From Grifola frondosa (lineage: Eukaryota; Basidiomycota; Agaricomycetes; Polyporales; Grifolaceae), in the NCBI GenBank assembly GCA_001683735.1, contig LUGG01000027.1:124001-188000 (forward strand): a DNA stretch of 64,000 nucleotides, read 5' to 3'. The translations under genes and the position numbers were made by a program. Every line of letters starts with the position of its first letter. Position 1 is the first letter of the stretch. The notes under the pieces are model-generated. The model was given only the letters and a program-made list of their open reading frames with translations, did no database searches and was not told where the DNA came from. Below are positions 12,187 through 26,056 of this stretch, in pieces.

Positions 12187-12872
12187 GTGCTCTCGAGATG
12201 GACTGGAATTATATTATCTACCAACTCAGAAGAGCTGTGCCTAACTTCAGGATATCCCGGTTTTTCTCCGAACACTCAGCTGTTTATTGTTTACATCCGA
12301 AGACGTGCTTCCATGGAAGAAATTATGCCTACGTCCCATGTATTGATTGTCTTAGCCACTTCGGCCTCTCTTAACCCGCCACACAGCACCGGCGTGAACA
12401 GCAATGCTCGTGCAGTGAAATGCAGTGAAAATGCATCGGAGGTCAAAAATCTGCCATATAGGGAGGCTATGTCGTTAAAAGGTACGTAGTCATCATAATC
12501 TCTAGCTTGTTTCAAGATGATCATGCACGAAGTCATGTTCCACCAACTCATGCCGAGTGAAAAGCCAAGAAGCCTGCGTTCGCTGTCCTCACATCCTAAC
12601 CTCTCCCCGTGATCATCGTGAGATACACGGTGTAGTGAATACCGAGGCCGTGACGGAGAATTATGGATGGCTGCGTAAGGCTATTCCCATGACTGGACTC
12701 ATTCGATGTACGATAGATGCTCGGAGGATCGTCCCTTGAATGGAATCCAATACTTCCATAGATCAAGAACGAACTTAAATGTTCGCACATTCAGGCTATC
12801 TCCGTCATCTCACATATAAACCCTCTCGCGAGAGGTTTCCGCCGGCCACCCTTCACGCCGTTCCTCAACATC

Positions 12873-14756
12873 ATGCCAGTGGTTAATATCGACTTACGCT
12901 TGACTGACACTCTTGGCTCTGCTCTTATAGGCGTGATTTTTTCCATGATGTCCGTCGCCCTATCTGCAAGATTGTGTCTGAAAAAGGCTGATATTCAATT
13001 TTATGACAGATTATACTCTTGCACCTGCGCACAGAGTGTTTACTATGCAAGAAAATATCCCGAAGATGGTTGGATCCTAAAATATATCGTATGTTGCAAT
13101 CTAGACTCCATGAGAATGCGATGTTTGCTTACACCTTACAGATCCTATTTTTATGGTACATATTGTTGTTGGTCTCTTCGTGGACTTGACTAGAACCAGC
13201 TCAAATCCTCAGGATAATCGATACAGCTATCGTCGTATTGGATGCGCGGGTGAGCACTGTCGTTATCTAATGCACTGTACGGGTTGTTCACGTGGTTGCA
13301 GTGTCTCTACACCTACGTAATAGAATACCACGCAAATCTTATCGCTCTTCTCGCTATCCCTGTGTAAGCTGCACTCGCTCTGTATGCCCTTGACCCTAAT
13401 TCTGATCACTGATTTTAGCCCTCTCGCGGTGAGTTTGCTAGCCACTTTGCTCGAGTTATCGCTCATCACCACTGGTCACCATACAAGGCTGAATATATGC
13501 TAGGAGTGAGTATCACCCAATCCCGAACACAGACACGCAGTGACGTTCTCTCTAGGCATGTTCGTCCCTTGTAGTGCAGTGGTACGTGCTTTCCTCTCGT
13601 CGCCACAACTGTTACCAAGCTAGTATTCCAGTTACTTTATCCACAAGATCTGGTACTGTAAGCTCTGCAACCTGACGTTAGTGGGATGCGCTTTACTGAA
13701 TGATCGTAGTGCTAGGATCAAAGTGGTATAAATATCCACTGACAGTTTCTGGTGTGCGTATGACGTCCTCCCATTATTAGTTGATCTGCTCACATTTCTA
13801 TAGTACGTGTTGGCGGTCGCATCATTCGGTGCGTATAGCATTTGCATGACTAATGAATTGCTCATTCAACTACATGCTAGGCGGCGCAGGAGGTTCGTGC
13901 ATAAAGTATGTTACTCCCATGTTAAACTTACAGCCTCTGGTTGTACACAGGAGTATGCTATGAACTGTGAGCGGCATCTCGACCTTCCTCTATCTCGGCA
14001 TCAGTTGATATTCCTTCCAGGGCACGCAGTGATACATGGCCAACCGCTCTCGGAGCAGCCAGGGTACAGTTGTCGTACAGGTTATCGTGAGCAGCATTGA
14101 CAAGTGTGCCACGTTACAGGGCCCTGTATTTGTTCAACGTGTCACCAGTATAGTGGCCGATTGGTACATTACGTTTCTTCTGTGTTTGACATTGAGAGGC
14201 TCGAAAAGCGACCTTCAACGGTAAGCTTCAGCTCCACATCAAATTCGGCAAAGTCTGCACTAACACTTGGTACCGATACTATCAGAACAAATAGGTTACT
14301 GAACAAGCTGATTGTGTACACTGTCAATCGAGGAATCCTGACTTTGTGAGTGACTTCTTTGGAATACACCTCTGCAATATACTCATATATGTCCAATCAG
14401 AGCCATTCAAATATGTCAATTTGTCATTGTGAGTGAAGATGGATCTAATATTATCGACATATATTTATAACAACTTTCAGTATGTCTCTACCATCGACAG
14501 AGCAGATCTTGTTTGGATGATATTTTACGGGATAGGAAACAAAGGTGAATTGTGTGGCGCTAGGTCCTCTGCCCCACTAACGTCGCCTTCTTCACAGATA
14601 TGTCAATTCGTTGCTCGCCGTGTATGAATTCCCATTCTCCGCACTTCCATTCCACTCTGATGCTGTTTTCCCAGGCTGAATGTTCGTCAACACCTCCGAA
14701 CAGCCTATCCTCCTCAGAACGGCACGCAAACCTTTCAGGCATTCGCTGATCGATGA
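12873..14756 (+). pseudogene. DUF6534 membrane protein, copy A, frame broken
   Basis: Family of basidiomycete seven-helix proteins of unknown function. Exon 1 gives MPVVNIDLRLTDTLGSALIG. Later exons give CAQSVYYARKYPEDGWILK, YVLAVASFGAYSICMTNELL, VADWYITFLLCLTLRGSKSD, NRLLNKLIVYTVNRGILTL, STIDRADLVWMIFYGIGNK and LNVRQHLRTAYPPQNGTQTF, ending ADR and stop 14754-14756. About ten introns. After 13443 the sequence lacks four bases (TGGT) that the inverted copy C has, which shifts the frame in a helix. Use of a later AG (13440) together with the donor after CCTGT would restore the frame but drop part of the helix, so a shortened product is not excluded. Confidence 0.7.
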
Positions 14757-15751
14757 CGGGGGTAGTTCTCTTTCACGGTAAATGGGAAAACGACGTCGCG
14801 CTCTCGAGCTGGACTGATTATTCACCGACGGTTCAGAAGAGCTGTGCTTGAAGTTAGACGCTACCTTCAGGTGGACATGACAGATCCGGGTTTCTCTCCG
14901 AAACACTCCGCTGTCTACTATTTTCGTCCGAAGATGTGCTTCCAAAAAATACCATGGGAGAAACTTTACCGACGTCCCATGTGATGGTGTACCATCTGTT
15001 CGTAGCCACTTCAGCCCGTCACACAGCACCGGCGTGAACAGTCATGCTCGATGCAGTGGAGGTGAACAATTTGTCATATATGGAGATATGTCGTGAAAAA
15101 AGTACGCAGTCATCATAATTCCTAGCTTGTTCAATCAAGATGATCATACACGAAGTAATGTTCCATGTGGAGAGAACTTGATTCAGCAAACGCACGTCGT
15201 ACGTCCACTAGAATATCGACAGCTATACCATACGACCTTGCGTTCACTGATATAGTACAGTAGAGGTGACGGTTTGTTGGGCTCCACATTCGAGTTCGGT
15301 GAGTACATACCCAATTCCGACCCGCTCTGGCATTTGACTCTTTCTATTTCTATCTGTATGCACCGGCGCGTCGGCATCGTGAGCGACGATAAATGATCAC
15401 GCACAGCTTTTTCGAAGCCGAGGAGTCCTGTGTTCGTTGTCCTTGTATCCTATATCGATTCTCTCCCAGTACTCATGACATCGTGTGAAGCTTTGGTCCT
15501 AGCGTGGTGAACACCGAGCCGTGACAGATTATTATGGGTGGCCACATGCTCTAGTACTCCCATGGCTGGAGCCATTCGATGTATGATAGATGCTCGGAGG
15601 ATCGTCCCTTGAATGGAACCCAATGCTTCCATAGATCAATCCCGACAAGAACAAACTTAAAAATCGCATATCCGCCTATCTCCGTCGTCTCATATATAAA
15701 CCCACTAGCGAAGGTTATCTCCGGTCACCCTTCGCACCATTCCTCAATATC

Positions 15752-17634
15752 ATGGTCGGTATTGACTTGAGCTTGACTGACACTATTGGCTCTGCTCTGA
15801 TAGGTGTAAATTTGTCGACGATGTCCGTGCACCATCTGCAAGGTCGTGACTGAAGAAAGCTGATATGCGATTTGATGACAGATTATACTCTTGCACCTGC
15901 GCGCAGAGCGTTTACTATGTAAGAAAATATCCCAACGATGGTTGGATCCTGAAGGCTATCGTATGTCGCGATCTGGACTCCACGAGAATGTGATATTTAC
16001 TTCTTTGCAGATACTATTTTTGTGGTATATATTTCTGTCAATCTCTTCGTGAACTTGGACTGGAACCGATTCCGAACCATCCAGGGTAATTGATACAGCT
16101 ATCGTCGTATTGGATGTGGGGTGAGCACTGTCGCTATATAGTGCACTGGACGGGTTGTTCACATGGTCGCAGTGCCTCTATACCTACGTAATAGAATATC
16201 ACGCCAATCTCATCGCTCTTCTCGCTATCCCTGTGTAAGCTGCATTCGGTCTGCATGCCCTTGACCTTAATTCTGATCACTGGTTTTAGGCCTCTCGCGG
16301 TGAGCCACCTAGCCACTTTGCTCGAGTTGTCGCTCATCACCATTCGTCACCCTATAAGGCTGAATATGTGCTAGGAGTGAGTGTCACCTAATTCCGACTC
16401 CAGTCACGCAATTACATTCTCGTTAGGCATGCTCGTCCTTTGTTGTGCAGTGGTGCGCTTTTTCCCCTTTCTGTCACCACACCCGATATCAAGCTAGCAT
16501 TTTCAGTTACTTTATCCACAAGATCTGGTACTGTAAGCTATGCAATCTGACGTTGGTGAGATGCGCTTTGCTGAATGATCGTAGTGCTAGGATCGAAGTG
16601 GTATAAATATCCCTTGACAGTTTCTGGTGTGCGTATGACGTCCTCCCATTCTTAGTTGACTTGCTTACATTTCTATAGTACGTGTTGGCGGTCGCATCAT
16701 TTGGTGCGTATAATGTTTGCACAAATAATGAATGGCCCATTCAACTAGTACATGCTAGGTGGTGCAGGAGGTTCGTGTATAAAATATGTTACTCCTATGT
16801 TAAACTTACGGTCGCTGGTTGTACACAGGAGTATCGTACGAACTGTGAGTGGCAGATGGATCTTGATTTGTCTCAGCACCAATTGATATTCCTTCCAGGG
16901 CACGCAGTGATATATGGCCAACCGCTCTCGGAGCGGCCAAAGTAAAGTGGTCGTATAGATTATCGTGAGCAGCGTTGAACAATGTGCTATCCTACAGGGC
17001 CCTGTATTTGTTCAACGTGTCACCAGTATAGTGGCTGATTGGTACATTACGTTTCTTCTGTGTTTGACGTTGAGAGGCTCGAAAAGCGACCTGCAGCGGT
17101 ATGCGTCGGGTGCACATCAGGTCATGATTATCTCTACGCTAATGCTCGTTACCGGTGCCATCAGAACAAACAGGTTGCTCAACAAGCTGATTGTGTACAC
17201 CGTCAATCGAGGAATCCTGACTCTGTGAGTGGCATCCTTTGGCCTTGGAAATATACTCATTTATGTTCAATCAGAGCCATTCAAATTTGCCAATTCGTGA
17301 TTGTGAGCGGGGACACATAATATGATTGACATATGCTTATAACGTTTTTAGTATGTCTCTACCATTGACAGAGCAGACCTTGTTTGGATGATATTCTACG
17401 GGATAGGGAATAAAGGTAAGTTGTATGATGCTAGGTCCTCTGCTCAGCTAATGTAGCTTTCTTTACAGTATATGTTAACTCATTACTCGCCGTGTCAGAA
17501 TTCCCATTCTCTACGCCATTCCGTTCTAATGCTCTTCTCCCAGGTTGAATGTCCGTCAACATCTCCGAACAGCGTATCCTCCTCAGAATGGCACGCAAAC
17601 CTTCCAGGCATTCGCTGATCGATCACGGGGGTAG
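15752..17634 (+). pseudogene. DUF6534 membrane protein, copy B, frame broken
   Basis: Same gene as copy A in unit 2. Start MVGIDLSLTDTIGSALIGV, then CAQSVYYVRKYPNDGWILK, YVLAVASFGAYNVCTNNEWP, VADWYITFLLCLTLRGSKSD, NRLLNKLIVYTVNRGILTL, STIDRADLVWMIFYGIGNK and LNVRQHLRTAYPPQNGTQTF, with a slightly longer tail ending ADRSRG at 17634. It carries the same four-base loss as copy A (after 16314), so the lesion predates the tandem duplication. The same alternative AG that could rescue copy A exists here (CCTAG at 16312). TATAAA at 15695-15700. Confidence 0.7.
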
Positions 17635-18057
17635 TTCTCTTTCACGGTAAATGAGAAGACGATATCGCAAAGTCGTTGACCGAAATCAACATTCCTGACC
17701 AATTCAGAGTCTATTCTTGAATAAATGCGCCTTTAGAGGATGTTTTGCTCATCGATGAGCCCACACTATGATTACAGTGCTAGCGAACTGTATTTTCTCC
17801 CACGTTACCTACGCGTTTCCCTTATGTACAGTGTCCACTACGACTGACGAACTCGTTGAGAATGCTTTTGACTCACAGTTGTTTTCTCTAAGTGTTCAAT
17901 GTAAATTATCTTCACATCTGAACTTCCCGTGGCGTATAACGACTGGGTATGCACAGAAATTGGTTCATTGTCTTCTACTAAATCATAACGTGCATCCAAC
18001 GCGATCCGAGCAGCAACTGAGGGACTCCAGAAGTTCTATTGTCATTCTTTTCCTCTA

Positions 18058-19464
18058 TCTATTAAGAAGGGGACGAAGGGGCGCCTAAATAACGTGAAAC
18101 TCGCGCGAAACTCGCATGGAGCGCACGTTGGCCGCGTGGCATCGCAACCCTCGCGCCTTAACGGGAACGGTGACGGGAAAAAAGTGACGGGAATGTCACG
18201 GGCACTGTTACGGGCACTGTCACGGGAATGGTAATGGGAAAACACAAAATACAAAATATATTTTAAAATTTTCCAGCATGAGTGCCTCTATCAACCCATT
18301 CATGGAGCAGGCTCAGGCCATTTATCAAGCTGTCAACCTCAACAATGAGGCCAGACAGTTTAAAGTCAAGGAAAAATCTATAAATAAGATTAATTTCTAA
18401 GAAGTGCATTCTCATCTTGAAAGGTTTATTGCTCCACAGTTTCAGATGAAGTCTGAGTGAAAAAAAAAAAAAAAGATCATATCTGTCCCTGACACTCTCG
18501 AAGCTGTTGACAGATGACTTTGAGTTTGTTTCCTAGAAGTTTTACCATCTCCTGTGCCAATTCAGAATCAAGAGCGATAGACTCCATGGTTGAGCATTGG
18601 TTGAGAATAATGTTATATATAGCACAAGCTGGCCAGTTATAGAAAGCAAAATACCATAACCAGTTATATCAAATGATAATATATAAAAATACCTTTATCA
18701 ACCCATCTATGGAGCAGGCTCAGGCCATTTATCAAGCTGTCAACCTCAACAATGAGGCCAGATAGTTTAAAGTCAAGAAAAAATCTATTAAGAATGTGGT
18801 GCTTAAATAATATGAAACTTGCATGTGATATTGTGGGATTTCTATGTGCAACCATTTGTGCTCTAAGTAATGGGAAAAGAAATAGTAACACACTCTGTAA
18901 TGGGAACAGTAACGGGAAAATAACTTGGAAACTAAAACAGTCACAAGTGACTCTCATATTTATACTAATATATTTTTAATTCATCTTAGTGATGAAGCAC
19001 ATCGTAACTAATATTCTAATGGGAAAAGTAATGAAAATAGTAATGGGCAATAACATTATAAATATATTATTTGCTTATAAGAAGTTGCAGGTGCCCATAA
19101 TGAAAATAGTAATTAAAAAATAAGTCAGTGATTAAAATAGTCACTAATATCATGGCTGACTGATAACATATTTCATATTTATATTAGTATATGGAGAAAG
19201 TAACAGACAAGTGTCAGAAATAAAAATGGAAAGATCATACACTTACTCTATTAGTTCTGTGATACAAAATTCAACTCATTATAATCATACAAATTTTCTG
19301 CTATTCTTTCACAAAAATATATTAGATTGTATAAAGGTTGTAAACCTCATTTTGTATGAGTAAGCCTTAAGAAAAGCATGACACATAATATAAATTAAAC
19401 AAGGTGTGGCAACGCCACACCAAGTGAACAATGCGTGGCAACGCCACGGGTTAAACCTTACTAG
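18058..19464 (+). mobile_element. Helitron-like non-autonomous element 1 (1407 bp, composite)
   Basis: Starts TCTATTAAGAAGGGG after a host A (18057) and ends with a 6-bp-stem hairpin (CGTGGC-AAC-GCCACG, 19434-19448), a short spacer and CTAG (19461-19464), the Helitron terminal pattern, with no target duplication. No Rep/helicase coding. The 5' part holds many ACGGG motifs (about 18153-18240). A second, decayed 5' end (TCTATTAAGAATG) sits at 18784, and a second hairpin (GGTGTGGC-AAC-GCCACACC) at 19403-19421, so this is a nested or read-through composite. A block of about 100 bp occurs twice (18277-18383 and 18692-18790) and reads MEQAQAIYQAVNLNNEARQF in the first copy, possibly a captured gene piece. 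The interior is very AT-rich. Confidence 0.75.
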
Positions 19465-19744
19465 TCTAATAAGAAGGGGAGAAGGGGGCGTCTAATTCAC
19501 ATGGCGAGCACATGGTGCCGCGTGGCATCCATCTGGCAACTCTCGCGCCCTAACGGGAACGGTGACGGGAAAAAGGTGACGGGAACGTCACGGGCGCCGT
19601 CACGGGAACCCATAACGGGCACGGTAACGGGAAAATAACGGGCAACAACGGGCAACACGGGTGACAACACATTTTTTTTCTCATTTTCAGAAATATGATA
19701 TATATTTTTATTAGTGGCGAAGCCACGGGTAAAAGCGCAACTAG
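19465..19744 (+). mobile_element. Helitron-like non-autonomous element 2 (280 bp)
   Basis: Begins TCTAATAAGAAGGGG directly after the CTAG of element 1 and ends GTGGC-GAA-GCCAC hairpin (19714-19726), 14 bases, then CTAG (19741-19744) before host T. The inside is mostly an ACGGG-type motif array (19548-19660) and an AT-rich stretch. Same family as element 1, joined to it head to tail. Confidence 0.75.
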
Positions 19745-19855
19745 TATATCTAAAGGTACACTTGTAAATCTTCAACAGACTGGGTAAGAATAACGTGGTC
19801 CCGAGCGGTGTTCAAACTTTCGTGAAAAATACGTACCTCGTAGTCAACGTTACTT

Positions 19856-21878
19856 TCAACACGTATCCTCGTAAAGCCTTCTCACCGTATCGACGCGAGC
19901 CGGTGATCTCGGTACCAGCTTCACTGGGAAGCGTTCGGGCGTGCTGCAAGCTGCGTCACAGATCCACTCAAACACGACAAGAAAAAATTTCTACATACAC
20001 ACTTAGACCAGAGGTGCACTTCCCACGATCCGGTAAAATAGGATTGCCCTGCGTGTCAAGCACGGGGAGGATATCGAAGGCCCACGCAATACGGGTTATA
20101 GCAAGCCAGACGGATTTGGCAGCGAGATGTCTGCCTGGACAGATCCTAACGAGCAAGGTGAGAATATTACAACGCGATCGGTTTATACGCCTACCTTCGC
20201 CCAAAGCCGAACGCCCAGTGTCCGCAGCCACCACCGCCACCCTCTGACAGGGTATCGAACGTCTTGAGGCTCTGCGGATCTGTGCGCATGAAGCGGGTTG
20301 GATCAAACTTTTCCGCATTGGGGAACAGCTGGGAAATCATCCATCAGCGTCAATTTTGACTGGGGATTTAGTTCTTCAAATTATACCTCTTCATCGTGAT
20401 GCATTCCCCAGATATTAGGCAGCAGTATTGTGTCCTTCTTAAGGGAGTATCCCTCGAAATCGTCGTCTTTCTCGAGCACCTTCTGGGCGTGAGCAAGGAC
20501 TGGAGAACAGAGCCAAGAAAACATACATGTGCGATTCCACCTGGGACAACCGGAGCCCATCTGAGTAGTTCCTTCGTCATGCATGTACAATACGACAGAG
20601 CTTCAAAGTCTCCGAAAGTCGGGAGATGATCACCCACGACGATATCGAGTTCCGCCTGCGCAGGCTTGATCGAAGCCGGATTCAGGAGCACTGCAGCCAA
20701 GAACCACAATATGGAATCGGAAGTAGTGCCTGTACCAGCTTCGAATGCCGTCCCGCCGACTGATCAGCCTTCAGTCAGCTCGGCGAGCGTAAGAAGGGTA
20801 TTGACGAAACATACGATATGCAACAGACATGTCATCAAGCTCGAGCTTCTGTTGCTGTTCCCATAGTCTGGCAGCAAAACACTCTGAATCTTCGGCATCA
20901 AGCCTTCCTTTGACTTCACCGGCTAGTCTTTGGTACAACTACACCCGGCAATGATGAGTGTGGTTAACCGGAAATAGCAGAAGGACGTACCTTCATTTCC
21001 CTCTCGTGCATCCGCAGTGCCTTGGCTCTCCAAGGTGACATCCAGTCTGGCAGCCAATCCAAAATTGGGAGCGCATCTACGAGGTGGGCACCAGTTGGAA
21101 CTTGAAGCACAAAGTTGTCGTTGACCTCGACGACCTCCTTCAGATCCTTGTCGCCTTCTTCAGGTGCCCTACCGTACGTCAACCTGAACACCAATGATGC
21201 GGCAAAGCAATGGACATTCAGAAACACGTCGTCCGGTCGAGTCCACAGTTCATATAGCAACTTTAAGGAGCCTGCATCTTGATAATGTTCGTAGGCTCCG
21301 ACGGCTATGATGAAATTGAGTGTGACTATATTGAGCATACTTCTCATGAGCATATACCTCGTGTTTGGAGCATTTGGTGAAACGCAGCGCGTTGGCGCTT
21401 CAGCCCCGCACCGTAGGGGAGCAGGACTAATCGCCTTCCTTGAGATTCATACTTTCCCGCGAAAATGGATTCCGGACGCGACGAGTAGATTGCAGATCGT
21501 TTCGACAGCTATGACCATATCGCATCCATGTGAGAATGAATTATGCAATGATGTAGTGCTTCAGTCAACTTGCCAGTTCATCAGCCTTGGCACCACGGTT
21601 CAAAACAACAACGTCCTTGTTGCCGAGCGTGAGACGGAAAATGGGACCTGCAAGAAGTAACACAGATCCTAAGATTGAGCGGTGGAAAGGCATGCCGTAT
21701 CTAGCGCTAAGCGCATTGTAATACAACCACGCTTGCTCGGCAGGTATCTGAAAGGTATTTCCCACAATCGGTAGCCCGGATGGTCCTGGCAACCGCCGGT
21801 CTTTCGCAAGACATAAGCCATGAGAAGAATCGTGAAGCAAATGCAACCCAAAGCCAAAGGTGAGAATGATAAGACCAT
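19856..21878 (-). pseudogene. Cytochrome P450, left-arm copy, frame broken near N-terminus
   Basis: Membrane-bound monooxygenase of the fungal microsomal type. Start ATG 21878 (MVLSFSPLALGCICFTILLM, signal anchor), with TATAAAA at 21940-21946 on this strand. After the anchor the frame is lost by one missing base near 21800, then resumes as RRLPGPSGLPIVGNTFQIP. Further seen: GGT-FEAG-TSD I-helix region (about 20730), TKELLRWAP (ExxR), WAFGFGR then after an intron ICPGRHLAAKSVW (heme Cys), and FPVKLVPRSPARVDTVRRLY to stop 19856. Two introns begin GC (21695 and 21573). About 88% identical to the right-arm copy over a 93-residue stretch I compared. One base loss may be a sequence error; otherwise the gene is complete. 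Confidence 0.75.
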
Positions 21879-23381
21879 TGCTGGTTCCAGTCCAAATGGG
21901 AGTGCTGTTGGTTGGGCGGAACTTTCAACTTTGAACATCTTTTATACGATTGAACTCCGGCGCTGGAATAGCTGGATGGTAAGTGGAAAGAAAGAAGTCA
22001 AGATATAAAGCCGCGAGTCCCGCTCAGGAGCGGATCGTAACTTTGAAGACATCCATCATGGCAGTTGAAAACGATTACTAATCCTTTTCTGCAGCGCAAT
22101 TCCATAAGTATCATTGCTATCACTAGATACAAAGCGTTAACCATATTCTCTGGACCCTGATAAGCAGTTGGGATGGGGTATCTCCCTCACTATTCTGAGC
22201 GGTACAGGGTAACAGTGTGGCGGCCGAGTGTCTATGCATTGCATCCGGCTTTCTATAGAAAAATTCCACCACCGAGATACAAGTAATTGAAGGAGTCATA
22301 CCTGCAATGCAAAGCCGTGCCGGTGAGGAGTAGATACCGATGAGTGGCGTCGGCAGAAGGCGTCAATGGAATGAACGTGGATATGAGATAGCTTGATGGG
22401 AAGGAGGACGGGCGCTACGAATTCGCGATGACTGAAGTACGCCCACGGGTAAGCGCTGAACGCTGACATATCTTCACGCAGTCCGAAGATAGTGCCCAAT
22501 ACTCATGTTACATGCTCTGTGTCTTACAGGTGTTTTCCACTAGACGTGAAATAGATTCAGCGATAAATATTGATGTAGGTGCCTAGCGCGTACTTAAGGA
22601 GTTTCCGTGTATATATCTCCGGGAATAAAGGGAGTACTGCGGGTGGAAAACATGCGCGGTTCGATGATAATGTATGATGTGACGCATGGGTTTGTCGGGT
22701 TCAGAAGAATCAAAAATCAAAGTCCCAGGACCATTAATCTGAGGCTGCTCAAACAGTATTAGTCATCTGAATGTCGGAGGCAATTGTCATTAGTCACTCA
22801 CCGTCAAAGTTCTCAAAGACTTTACTGACATGGTCCATAGTATTATCAATGAGGATATATTGAACTTTCGCTGAGCGCATTTATGACTCATACCTAGAAT
22901 TTGCAGCTCGCCGCCGTACTACTACTTCCCGTCAGGAACTCGAGATGCCGGAGATGACGGATCTGACCCTATTGGACAACATAATCTGGAGACGGGGAAG
23001 TAAGGCACTCATCGAATAACTCTGTAATATTCATTTCAAGAAAGGCTTTGAACACGGGCGGAGACCATCACAGCACCATCGCAGGTTCGAAGTTGTGGAC
23101 GTTGGAATGTACTCAGTTGCCTAATTTATTCAATATACGAGATCGGATCGAAAACACGATCGCGCGGGCACGTGGCCGAAAGGCTTGGCGGGCTGTACAA
23201 TACCAGCCGTCGCCAACGCCACCCATCTCTCTTTATTTGATACTGCCATCTGCGCACTATTCCCTCCTTCCCTTCCCACGAGCAGTGTGCGTCGAACCCA
23301 ACACCCACTCGCTTACACCTGAGTTTTGCGACCGAAACAACCGTTGTCTATGGGTCATCGTTGCTGATCTAGTAGTAACAG
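21879..23381. other. Intergenic spacer inside the inverted duplication
   Basis: TATA of the P450 at 21940-21946. The rest has no supported gene. A short minus-strand stretch near 22600-22860 reads like protein in pieces but cannot be spliced without stops. The GH47 gene starts at 23382. Confidence 0.35.
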
Positions 23382-25854
<2,473 letters not shown>

Positions 25855-26056
25855 ATTGAGGATGTACAATAATAGCTTTTCAATACTTGCGTAATCTCGC
25901 AAATCGTATGTCATGTGGCTCCATAACTGTATAGTCGCAGCCTACCTGATCGGTTGTGCTGGTATTAAATATTGTACACTGTCTGTGGTTGCAAATACTC
26001 TCATTTTTTAGCCTCCGCAAAGATAATCTGGAGCCGTTCGGCAGGGTGTCACATTA

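Larger units (their letters stand above)
12187..17668 (+). repeat. Tandem duplication of a DUF6534 gene unit (two copies)
   Basis: Unit 1 runs about 12187-14796 and unit 2 about 14797-17668. Both begin with a stretch containing CTCTCGAG and TCAGAAGAGCTGTGC, pass through CACAGCACCGGCGTGAACAG (12384 / 15023), share a TATA region (TATAAA at 12815 and 15695) and then a DUF6534 gene with the same exon order. Unit 2 has about 220 extra bases near 15160-15405. The shared flanks show that a segment of DNA was copied, not an mRNA. Confidence 0.8.
14797..21878 (+). repeat. Inverted duplication, left arm (DUF6534 B plus P450)
   Basis: Reverse complement of 35314-40755 over the DUF6534 gene, the spacer (for example GGTATGCACAGAAAT near 17946, found inverted near 37570) and the P450. 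The left arm is longer because it was interrupted by the elements at 18058-19744. Homology stops close to the P450 start codon. Confidence 0.8.

Noticed and set aside
22600..22900. Minus-strand exon-like pieces with a GTGAGT donor
   Set aside because: Every join I tried runs into a stop; left as spacer.
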